From: JBEIUO01 sp964549785
GTDB lineage: Bacteria > Planctomycetota > Phycisphaerae > Phycisphaerales > UBA1924
DNA: 39,136 nucleotides
Direction of reading: 5' to 3'
Assembly: GCA_964549785.1 (NCBI GenBank)
Contig: CAZJXA010000007.1
Span: 1 to 39,136 of the forward strand
Part shown: one piece after another, positions 18,638-25,491 of the stretch
Layout of the letters: each line of letters starts with the position of its first letter
Numbering within the stretch: position 1 is the stretch's first letter
Translations under genes and position numbers: made by a program
Notes under the pieces: model-generated
The model's input: only the letters and a program-made list of their open reading frames with translations
Databases searched by the model: none
Told to the model about the DNA's origin: nothing

Positions 18638-19639
18638 CTATCGCCCCGCGACTTCCATGACGGCCCGTTCCGGCCCCGACACTCTGGCCGCGAACGACCG
18701 CTTGCCGCTCAGCGATTGGAACTGAACGACTTCGTCCTCGCAGGCGTGGGCGAGTGCCCGGGCCCGCAGTTGGATGATCAAGCCCCCGCTCACGCAATCC
18801 ACCATGCAGACGTCGCCCTTGCTGACGACGCGGCGGGCTTGCACGTGCCGCTCCTCCACGACTTGGCCCTCGCCGATGCGGGTGCGCGCGGCCTTGCCCA
18901 CGATTGATTCGATCGGCACCACCGCGATCGAGGGCGGCAGCCAGTCCGGGTTGGTCACCAGCATCGCTCCGATCACGATTTCACCTTTCGCGATCGTCGC
19001 GCCGGCCCGGGTTACCGATCTTCGGATGCTCGGGGTGGTTCGCACTGTCGCGCTGGCGGCGAGTCGGTCACCGTCGAAGATGCGGACCTGTACGGGAACC
19101 CGATCCCCGGTTCCGCCGAGATCGATCGCCACGACCCGACCGATAACGACCTCCGCGAGAATGGCCGGAGCCGTGTCGTCAAACTTGAGTCGGAGGTTGT
19201 CCTCTGAAACACCGTACACCTCGGCGAGTTTGGCGCGGATCCGTCCCCGCACCGAGTCGCCGTCGGAGACTGGCATGGCCGACGTCTCGGGGGCTTGCCG
19301 CGGGCTCGGTTCCGGCGCCGTGGCGGGTTGGAACACAAGTTTGCAGGCCTGCCCCGAGATCGCGAAGCGGCCGGCGTTCACCCCCGGCGCTTTCTCGACT
19401 AGTTCCCTGATCCGCCCCACCCCGATCACCAGGCCGTCAACGAACAGAGCCTGCGGCACGACGACCACCGACGAAAGCGTGTCCGCACCAACGCCCTCCA
19501 CCACGGCGACCATGCCCAAGGTGATGTCCGCCTTGGTTTCGACGGCCAGACGCGGGCGGAGCGTGATAGTGCCTTGCCCGCTCGCCGAAGAGACGACGAG
19601 AACCATGGCCCACATACCGAGAATAACCGAACGCATCAT
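18638..19639 (-). CDS. flgA: Flagellar P-ring assembly chaperone FlgA
   Basis: Periplasmic chaperone for FlgI P-ring formation, 333 residues, longer than the ~220 of enterobacteria. The N-terminal signal peptide is VILGMWAMVLVVSSASGQ. The C-terminal ~130 residues form the SAF/FlgA domain: SVTRAGATIAKGEIVIGAML, IVGKAARTRIGEGQVVEERH, VVSKGDVCMVDCVSGGLIIQ and the terminal FQSLSGKRSFAARVSGPERA. The N-terminal part has a DITLGMVAVVEG segment similar to a second SAF-like or LysM-free module that planctomycete FlgA proteins carry. Forty bases after flgG. Its presence implies that a flgI exists elsewhere in the genome. Confidence 0.88.
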   Translation of the reverse strand: MMRSVILGMWAMVLVVSSASGQGTITLRPRLAVETKADITLGMVAVVEGVGADTLSSVVVVPQALFVDGLVIGVGRIRELVEKAPGVNAGRFAISGQACKLVFQPATAPEPSPRQAPETSAMPVSDGDSVRGRIRAKLAEVYGVSEDNLRLKFDDTAPAILAEVVIGRVVAIDLGGTGDRVPVQVRIFDGDRLAASATVRTTPSIRRSVTRAGATIAKGEIVIGAMLVTNPDWLPPSIAVVPIESIVGKAARTRIGEGQVVEERHVQARRVVSKGDVCMVDCVSGGLIIQLRARALAHACEDEVVQFQSLSGKRSFAARVSGPERAVMEVAGR

Positions 19640-19679
19640 TTGGACCTCAGGAGTTCACGGATCACCGATCACGCTCCGA

Positions 19680-20486
19680 TCACCGACGCAACTGGGCGAT
19701 TGACCGCAGCGACTCGTCCGCCGCGCGGATCGTCTGGCTGTTCATCTCGAAGGCGCGTTGCGTTCGGATCAGATCGATCAGTTCTCGCGTCGGATCAACG
19801 TTCGACGACTCCAGAAACCCACCCAGGAGGGAGCCTCGGTTGTCTTCGCCCGGGTTTCCGGTGTTGGGCGGCCCCGAGGCTTCGGTTTCCACATAAAGAT
19901 TCTCCCCAACCTGCTTCAGGCCGGTTGAGTTGATGAACGTGGCCACGAGAATCTGGCCGGCCTCCTGCTGCTCGGGGTTGCCGGCCTCGGTGTACAGCAC
20001 GCGCCCGTCGGGGCCGATGGTGACCGATTCGGCGGTATCGGGTATGGTGATGCCCTCGATCCGCCGGCCTTGGTCATTGCCCAGCACGAGTTCGCCGTCG
20101 GCGTTCATCGTGAAGTTGCCGGCCCGGGTGTAGGCCTTACCGCCGTTGCCGAGTTGGTCCTCCACCTGCACCTCGAAGAACCCGTCGCCGTCGATCATCG
20201 CATCCAGCGGCCGATCCGTCAGTTGCGGCGCTCCTTGCTGAAAATCTAACTGGGTGCCCGCGACCTTGACCCCCAGGCCCACATACACCCCCATCGGGCG
20301 CTGATCCTCGTTGGCGTTCAGGGTGCCCGACTGCGCCTTCTCGATGTAAAGCAGATCCTGGAAGTTCACCCGGCTCGTCTTGAAGCCCTGCGTGTTGATG
20401 TTGGCGAGGTTGTTCGCGGTGACATCGAGAGCGGTGTTGAGTGCCGAGAGCCCGGAGGCAGCGGAATGCAGTGCATTGATGGCCAT
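19680..20486 (-). CDS. flgG: Flagellar distal rod protein FlgG
   Basis: Distal rod subunit, 268 residues, near the usual ~260. The N-terminus MAINALHSAASGLSALNTAL then DVTANNLANINTQGFKTSR is the diagnostic rod/hook start with the ANNLAN motif; the middle has AMIDGDGFFEVQ and YTRAGNFTMNADGELV; the C-terminus GGFLESSNVDPTRELIDLIR then TQRAFEMNSQTIRAADE is the conserved D0 helix. It assembles outside the inner membrane after export by the flagellar type III apparatus. Gene order with flgF upstream (27 bases) and flgA downstream (40 bases) is the common flgF-flgG-flgA-flgH arrangement of many non-enteric bacteria. Confidence 0.96.
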   Translation of the reverse strand: MAINALHSAASGLSALNTALDVTANNLANINTQGFKTSRVNFQDLLYIEKAQSGTLNANEDQRPMGVYVGLGVKVAGTQLDFQQGAPQLTDRPLDAMIDGDGFFEVQVEDQLGNGGKAYTRAGNFTMNADGELVLGNDQGRRIEGITIPDTAESVTIGPDGRVLYTEAGNPEQQEAGQILVATFINSTGLKQVGENLYVETEASGPPNTGNPGEDNRGSLLGGFLESSNVDPTRELIDLIRTQRAFEMNSQTIRAADESLRSIAQLRR

Positions 20487-20513
20487 GTGGTCACAAACTC
20501 CTGTGGTCTGGTT

Positions 20514-21296
20514 TTACGCCGAGGGGCGCCCCAACCCGTTGATCGCGCGGTCCAGAAGCCGGTCGTGCTGCTGGATCATCGAAGCATTCAGGTCAACGTC
20601 GCGGGAGGCGCTCGTCACTTCCATAAGCACCCGGACTTCATCGACGGACGAATCCTCGACGTGCCGCTGCCGGAGCATACCGCTGGCCGGTTTTCTCGAA
20701 GCGAGTGCGTCCGACGATGCGGCGAAGAGGCTGTGGCCTTGCTTGGAGAGCGCCCGCTTGTCCGCGACCTCCACGAACTGGAGTTGGGCCACGACCGCGC
20801 CGCCTTGCCGCACCACACCCGCGGCATCGATATCCACCGATACCCCGTCGCGGAGCACGATCGGCCGGTTCTGCGTGTCGAGCACCGGCAACCCGGAACT
20901 GCCCATCACCAGTCGCCCCGTGCGGTCCCGCGTCAGACGCCCGTCTCGCGTCAGGCGAACCCGGTCCCCCGCTTCGCTGTGTTCTTCGCGGACCGCCAAA
21001 AATCCCGGCCCCTCGATCGCCAAGTCGAGCGCGTTCCCCGTGGCCTTCAGCGAACCCTGCGAAAAGTTCACTAAGTTGGCATTCAGCACTGCACCGCCAC
21101 CCAGTCGCCGCAGCAAGGCGTTGGAGGGCAGGTGCCCGACGCCGTCTTCGGCGATCACGTCAAGACGCGGGCGGGTCGTCGGTAAGTCCGGTTTATACCC
21201 GACGGAATCCATGTTCGCCAGGTTGTTGGCGTAGACGTCCTGACGGTACATCGCCGTCATCAACCCGGAAGCGGCGATCTGGATTCCGTACGACAC
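20514..21296 (-). CDS. flgF: Flagellar proximal rod protein FlgF
   Basis: Rod protein, 260 residues from the GTG at 21296, which has GGAG eight bases upstream and gives the typical start VSYGIQIAASGLMTAMYRQD with the VYANNLANMDSVGYK motif; a TTG start at 21356 would add 20 residues unlike the family. Further motifs are LDLAIEGPGFLAV, RLTRDGRLTRDRTGRLV and the C-terminal SSVDEVRVLMEVTSASRDVDLN, a divergent form of the D0 helix. The sequence departs more from consensus than FlgG does, so it could also be called a generic flagellar hook-basal body protein, but position directly before flgG favours flgF. First gene of the operon. Confidence 0.85.
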   Translation of the reverse strand: MSYGIQIAASGLMTAMYRQDVYANNLANMDSVGYKPDLPTTRPRLDVIAEDGVGHLPSNALLRRLGGGAVLNANLVNFSQGSLKATGNALDLAIEGPGFLAVREEHSEAGDRVRLTRDGRLTRDRTGRLVMGSSGLPVLDTQNRPIVLRDGVSVDIDAAGVVRQGGAVVAQLQFVEVADKRALSKQGHSLFAASSDALASRKPASGMLRQRHVEDSSVDEVRVLMEVTSASRDVDLNASMIQQHDRLLDRAINGLGRPSA

Positions 21297-21402
21297 GTCG
21301 ATTGCTCCAGTTGAATCCGGCGCGTGTCGCCGTTCATTCAATCCTGAAGCCTTCACAAGCAGCGTGCCACGTTTTCGCGACGCGAAGTTTGCGCCTTACG
21401 CC

Positions 21403-21651
21403 CTATCGACTTCCGCACGACCCTTTGCTCTTTCCGCACGGACAACACCCACCCGAGTTGCTGCGCAGAAGGTCGGTGCCCGCCCGGCTGCTCCCGCTCC
21501 CGGAACCGCCGGTAGCAAAGGTGGAGGCAACACGGGTGAATGTGCGGCCCCGGCCCTCAGGATCGACCACCGGCCCGTCGGCCTCCGCACTCGGCCGGAT
21601 CAGTTCCACCAGCGCTCCGTCGGTAGGGCACCGATACTCGTAGATGGGCAT
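21403..21651 (-). CDS. FmdB-like zinc-ribbon protein, degenerate
   Basis: An 82-residue protein beginning MPIYEYRCPTDGALVELIRP, the FmdB start (MPIYEYRCxxCGxxFE), but with the second Cys of the first knuckle replaced (CPTD) and no clear second knuckle where CPxCG is expected (VVDPEGRGRTFTRVAS). The C-terminus is the Gly/Ser/Cys-rich tail GGCCPCGKSKGSCGS typical of FmdB proteins. Zinc binding by the ribbon is therefore doubtful. FmdB-type proteins are regulatory or unknown in function. GAGAGG precedes the ATG by ten bases. Same strand and ~75 bases after the cyclophilin gene. Confidence 0.75.
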   Translation of the reverse strand: MPIYEYRCPTDGALVELIRPSAEADGPVVDPEGRGRTFTRVASTFATGGSGSGSSRAGTDLLRSNSGGCCPCGKSKGSCGSR

Positions 21652-21726
21652 TTTCTTTGATCCTCTCGGCACCCTCGGGCCCGCCGCGCAACTTTCGTCC
21701 GAAACCCCTCATGGGCGAGCTGTCTC

Positions 21727-22713
21727 TTAGCGCGGCGTCGCCGCCGGCGCGGGGGCCTTTGGAAGGGCTGGCTGCTCGCCGAAGGGCAGGGCATCCACCA
21801 ACTTGGCAGAAACAATCCGGGGGGGCGACTGCGGTCTGCTCATCTCGCCCGACCCATTATCCACCACCGGTGTTGCCGCAATCTTCGTGAGGGCGTCTTG
21901 GCCGTCGATAAGTTCCGCGAACGAGCAATAGCCACCATCCAGGAACTTGGTGCCTTCGCGGCTGAGACAGATGAAGACCTGCGAGCCGGCGCTGTTGGGG
22001 TCGTTGCTGCGGGCCATCGAAAGCACGCCGAAATCGTGCGGGAGGGTGCTGTTTTCGAGGTCAATGGAGAAGCCGGGGCCGCCCGAACCAGTGCCCATGG
22101 GGTCACCCACCTGAACCATAAACGGAGGCCGTCCGGCCTGAGAACCCATGATGCGGTGGAAGATAATGTCGGTGTAGAAGCCGCCACCGGCCAAACCCAT
22201 GAAATTCCACGCGGTGTTGGGCGCCTGATCGGGCCGCATCCGGAAGGTCATCGGGCCCTCGCTGGTTTCGATGCGGACGTTTTTCTCCACATACGCCCTG
22301 AGCCCGTTGTAAGAACGGCCTGTTGGCGCAAAGGCGGGACGACCGGAATTTGGATCCTTGAACGCCGGATTCCCGTCAAGCAACGGCTGGAGAACGACCG
22401 GCGGGCCGATCTTTTTCTCGCCGACGATCAACTGGGCGTACGCAACTTTGGCGGATTTTTGTTCCCAAAACTTCGGAAAGAGCATCGCCAGATTGGCGCC
22501 GCCCGGCACAACCGGGGCCGTTTCGGTGGGTTCCGCCGAGCCGGGGGCGAAGAGCCCGATCGTGGCCTCACCCTTGGTGTCGGCGGGCACCGCGACCTGC
22601 ACGGGTATCGACCGGCCGACCCCGTAATAGGTGCGGTCGGGCGTGAGTTGGGCCAAGGAGGGCGCAACTGTCAGGATCATCACAAAAAAGGCGGGGAACA
22701 GGGCTCGGACCAT
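21727..22713 (-). CDS. Exported cyclophilin-type peptidyl-prolyl isomerase
   Basis: A 328-residue exported folding catalyst that isomerises prolyl bonds. The signal peptide is ALFPAFFVMILTVAPSLAQ. Residues ~25-135 are an extra N-terminal domain without clear family. The cyclophilin domain starts about residue 140 (VRIETSEGPMTFRMRPDQAPNTA) and includes FYTDIIFHRI (catalytic Arg), FMVQVGDPMGTGSGGPGF, FGVLSMARSNDPNSAGSQVFI and LDGGYCSFAEL. The Arg, Phe/Met and QxxxGD residues of the active site are present. The C-terminus is Pro/Ala-rich. GGAG precedes the ATG. It probably acts in the periplasm. Confidence 0.9.
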   Translation of the reverse strand: MVRALFPAFFVMILTVAPSLAQLTPDRTYYGVGRSIPVQVAVPADTKGEATIGLFAPGSAEPTETAPVVPGGANLAMLFPKFWEQKSAKVAYAQLIVGEKKIGPPVVLQPLLDGNPAFKDPNSGRPAFAPTGRSYNGLRAYVEKNVRIETSEGPMTFRMRPDQAPNTAWNFMGLAGGGFYTDIIFHRIMGSQAGRPPFMVQVGDPMGTGSGGPGFSIDLENSTLPHDFGVLSMARSNDPNSAGSQVFICLSREGTKFLDGGYCSFAELIDGQDALTKIAATPVVDNGSGEMSRPQSPPRIVSAKLVDALPFGEQPALPKAPAPAATPR

Positions 22714-22809
22714 GAATTATCACTCCAAGAGGCCCCCACAGCGGGGCGGCGTTGGAGTGTAGACCCCGGGCGGCGAAATGAAGTTCCCGAGGATTACCTC
22801 ATTCCGGGA

Positions 22810-23619
22810 TCAGCGATTGGTGTTGGCGTTGGCGTTGGCGCTCGCATCGAAGAGCAGCCAAGTGCTATTGACGCTGCGGGCCACGGCGGATTCTTTCGTA
22901 TCCGCCATGTTGTCGGCGAGCCGACCAGCGGGGTCCGAATACCAGTGCACCGTGAGGTCGGCGCGGAAGAAATTAACTCCCACCTTGTGGTTGTAGTCGC
23001 TTTTGATCCGCATTCCATCCGCCAAAAGGGAGGATTGGGCGGGGTTGATCAGGTAGAGATTAAAGGTGATCGGACCGGCTTCACCCAACTCTCCACCGCC
23101 CGTCGGACCGGCACCGCGGAAGTGATAGTTGGAGACAATCTCGGAGACGGGATTGTGCCACGATTGGGCGAACGTTCCGTACCGGTTGTCGCCGGTGTGT
23201 GAAGGACAATAGAACAATTTGGGGGGCGGGAGATACTGAGCGGAGTGCAGGATACCCAACCCATCCCAGCCACCCAAACTGGCGTCGGCGCGAGCGGAAT
23301 CGAGCCGAAGGGTCAGCATGTGCTGAGGCTCCGGGTCGGCACGCCCCGGTCCCAAGGGGGGCAAGAAAACGCTGGGAGGAAGACGCCCGCCGTGCGCGTC
23401 GGCGTACATCACCAAACCAAGGCCGATCTGCCGGATGTTTGATTGACAGACGACCCGTCGGGCCGCTTCGTGTACCTTGCCCAAACTGGGGAGCAGAAGG
23501 CCGATAAGCACGGCGATGACGGTGGTGGTCACAAGAACGTCGAGTAATGAGAACCCGCGACGGGGAGTGGCACCCCGTGCTGATCGGCACCCGATCTGCT
23601 GAACCCTCAACTCTGGCAC
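22810..23619 (-). CDS. Prepilin-type (GspG/H-like, DUF1559-type) protein
   Basis: A pilin-like protein with the type IV/type II secretion cleavage motif RRGFSLLDVLVTTTVIAVLI followed by a hydrophobic helix; the usual Glu at +5 is Asp (GFSLLD). After the helix come the conserved ARRVVCQSNIRQIGLGLVMYA and YLPPPKLFYCPSHTG, then beta-rich sequence. The last residues repeat Asn-Ala (NANANANTN), coded by tandem GTTGGC hexamers on the plus strand. It is cleaved and methylated by a prepilin peptidase and probably assembled as a pseudopilin or minor pilin. The start is set at the GTG at 23619, which has AAGGGG just upstream; upstream starts would add ~44 residues unlike a prepilin leader. The leader remains long. 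Confidence 0.85.
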   Translation of the reverse strand: MPELRVQQIGCRSARGATPRRGFSLLDVLVTTTVIAVLIGLLLPSLGKVHEAARRVVCQSNIRQIGLGLVMYADAHGGRLPPSVFLPPLGPGRADPEPQHMLTLRLDSARADASLGGWDGLGILHSAQYLPPPKLFYCPSHTGDNRYGTFAQSWHNPVSEIVSNYHFRGAGPTGGGELGEAGPITFNLYLINPAQSSLLADGMRIKSDYNHKVGVNFFRADLTVHWYSDPAGRLADNMADTKESAVARSVNSTWLLFDASANANANTNR

Positions 23620-24024
23620 CGACACCCCTTCGGAACAAACGGCCCCACCGACGAACTTCCCATACGATACCAGTTTCTCGCAAGTTGAGCAAGGGGTAAA
23701 AACCCGAATCGAACCGAAATCTACTAGAGTTTTCACTTGTAACCCCAACACAATTTTGCAAGAAACGGCCCCCGACAGAGGATCTTGGGCGCGTTGCCGC
23801 CGTATAGCAGCTTGCCCGCGGTGAAGTCCGTTTCATGGATTTTCTCCGCGGGGGTTTAGACGGAAAACGAGCCTGAAGGCCTCAGAATGGGATTCGGGTT
23901 CCAAATGGTAGAATTCAAATGCGGGCAACTCTGAAGAGGCCCGTATGTTCTGGTGGTTTCCCGAAGTCTGTTCTCCGGGGGAGTGGGTGGAAATCAGTGC
24001 TTCAGATGAGCGGGTAATTCGGAG
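23620..24024. other. Divergent intergenic region before the ECF sigma gene
   Basis: About 400 bases between the prepilin gene (minus) and the sigma gene (plus). It is lower in GC than the flanks around 23640-23770. No ORF with family-like sequence was seen. It should hold the promoters of both genes; I could not single out convincing -35/-10 pairs. Confidence 0.5.
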
Positions 24025-24612
24025 ATGGCCGCGCGCGAGAACAAGCCCGAAAGCCGAGGTCAGATCGACTTGGATCTGATGCGCCGGGTGAGCCGGAACG
24101 AAGAGCCCGCGATTATCGATTTGTACGAACGTTTCGGCTCCTTGGTGTTCCGGATGGCCCTCCAAGCCTTACCGGGGCGGGCGGAAGCGGAAGACGCGGT
24201 TCAGGAAGTTTTCGTCCGCTTGTGGCGGACGGCGGAAAAGTACGACCCGGAGCGGTCGGCGTTGGTGACTTGGGTCATGCTTATTTCGCGGCGTTACTTG
24301 GTAGACAAGTTGCGGCGGAACAAGGCCAGGATCAAGCCGACATCGCTGGATCAGCCGCAGGTACCGACGATTCAGGCGGACGACGAAGAGTCGCCCAAAT
24401 TGGAACAGACTGAGAAACTAGCCGGACTCATGCAACGGATTTCGGGTTTGCCAGTACTTCAACAGACGGTGATCAAGGGTGCCTACCTCAGAGGTCAGAC
24501 CCTCCGTCAAATTTCGGATGAAACCGGAAAGCCTCTCGGGACGATCAAGTCAGCCCTCAGTCGAGCGCTGGTGAAACTCAGGGAAAGGACCGGCGAGGAG
24601 TTAGCCTTATGA
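24025..24612 (+). CDS. ECF sigma factor
   Basis: An alternative sigma factor of the extracytoplasmic-function group, 195 residues. Region 2 contains IDLYERFGSLVFRMALQAL, then AEDAVQEVFVRLWRTAEKYDP and LVTWVMLISRRYLVDKLRR (the -10 recognition helix); region 4 contains LPVLQQTVIKGAYLRGQT and LRQISDETGKPLGTIKSALSRAL (helix-turn-helix for the -35). The two are joined by a short linker rich in Pro, Gln and Asp. It directs RNA polymerase to stress or envelope genes. Its TGA overlaps the start of the anti-sigma gene by four bases (ATGA), so the pair is coupled. A GGAG lies directly before the ATG, unusually close. Confidence 0.95.
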   Translation: MAARENKPESRGQIDLDLMRRVSRNEEPAIIDLYERFGSLVFRMALQALPGRAEAEDAVQEVFVRLWRTAEKYDPERSALVTWVMLISRRYLVDKLRRNKARIKPTSLDQPQVPTIQADDEESPKLEQTEKLAGLMQRISGLPVLQQTVIKGAYLRGQTLRQISDETGKPLGTIKSALSRALVKLRERTGEELAL

Positions 24613-25415
24613 CCTTCAAAGAACTGATAGAAAATGCCCACTTGGACGCTTTGGGTCTTCTCGAGGCCGATGAAGAGGTGGCCTTCGATGCCGCCTTTTA
24701 TGCTGCGTCGCCCCATGTGCGTGCCCAAGTCCGCAGCGAGCAGGCCCGTTGGTCTCGGATGGATGCGACGCTTCCCCAGATGAATCCGGGCGATTTCGAG
24801 CCGGGCCCCCACCTCCGCGAGATGGTGCTGGAACGGATCCGCGAGGCCATCAGTGCCGATCAGGGTCGGCTGACCACGTTGGCCTCCGGGCGTCGGGCTT
24901 GGCACCGCACGGGCATGATCGCGCTCGCGACCGCCGCGCTCGCGTTCGGTGCGGCGTTCTTCACTGTCAGCAGTCAGAACCGCCGCATGGCCTCCGACTT
25001 CCAGAAGAACCGTGAACTCGAAGGCCCGCTGATGTTGCTGCGGAACGGTCAGGTGACCAAAGACATGCTCGCGAGCGCGGAAACCGTGCGGATCGCGTTC
25101 TCGCCCGTGGATGAAACGTTTCGGGGCGAAGCGTGCCTGTGGGTTCATCCGAAATGGGAGGGCGAGGCGAGGTTGATTTTTAGCGGGATCCCCTTGCAAG
25201 AAGGCCACACCCTGCGGCTCGCGATCGTTGATGCGACCAACAAAGTGGTACGAGAATTGACCACTTCGTTCGCAAGTGATGGCTCGCTGGCCTTGGAATC
25301 CGTGGACGTGACGAGCGTCGCCGCGGGCGTCAGGATCGCGATTATCGACGTCGCCTCTGGTCAGTCGGTGTCGTCGGGCGTGGCGGTTCTGAGTGCTGCG
25401 TTCGTTCGGGCGTGA
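24609..25415 (+). CDS. Membrane anti-sigma factor
   Basis: A 268-residue single-pass membrane protein paired with the ECF sigma gene. Residues 1-95 are cytosolic and helical (NAHLDALGLLEADEEVAFDA and following), the expected sigma-binding domain. The membrane helix is at about 101-120 (TGMIALATAALAFGAAFFTV). The C-terminal extracytoplasmic domain is beta-rich (EACLWVHPKWEGEARLIFSG, GHTLRLAIVDATNKVV), similar in plan to RskA-type anti-sigma factors. The HxxxCxxC zinc motif of classic ZAS anti-sigma domains is absent. It probably holds the sigma factor at the membrane until a signal outside triggers release, possibly by proteolysis. Confidence 0.8.
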   Translation: MTFKELIENAHLDALGLLEADEEVAFDAAFYAASPHVRAQVRSEQARWSRMDATLPQMNPGDFEPGPHLREMVLERIREAISADQGRLTTLASGRRAWHRTGMIALATAALAFGAAFFTVSSQNRRMASDFQKNRELEGPLMLLRNGQVTKDMLASAETVRIAFSPVDETFRGEACLWVHPKWEGEARLIFSGIPLQEGHTLRLAIVDATNKVVRELTTSFASDGSLALESVDVTSVAAGVRIAIIDVASGQSVSSGVAVLSAAFVRA

Positions 25416-25452
25416 GCGTTCAGCCGTCAGGTTCGCGCGAATGGTATGACAG

Positions 25453-25480
25453 CCCCCGATTCTCGGGGGTTGTTTTATTT
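25453..25480 (+). terminator. Intrinsic terminator after the anti-sigma gene
   Basis: CCCCCGA pairs with TCGGGGG around the loop TTC, followed by TTGTTTTATTT. It lies 37 bases after the stop at 25415, in the convergent gap to the coiled-coil gene. The T-run is on the plus strand only. Confidence 0.92.
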
Positions 25481-25491
25481 ACCCGCGCCGT

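Noticed and set aside
21898..23202. Plus-strand open frame of 434 codons opposite the cyclophilin and prepilin genes
   Set aside because: It spans two clear minus-strand genes and the gap between them; composition is that of an antisense frame.
23833..24165. Minus-strand ORF of 110 codons across the ECF sigma start
   Set aside because: No family pattern and mostly antisense to the sigma gene and its leader.
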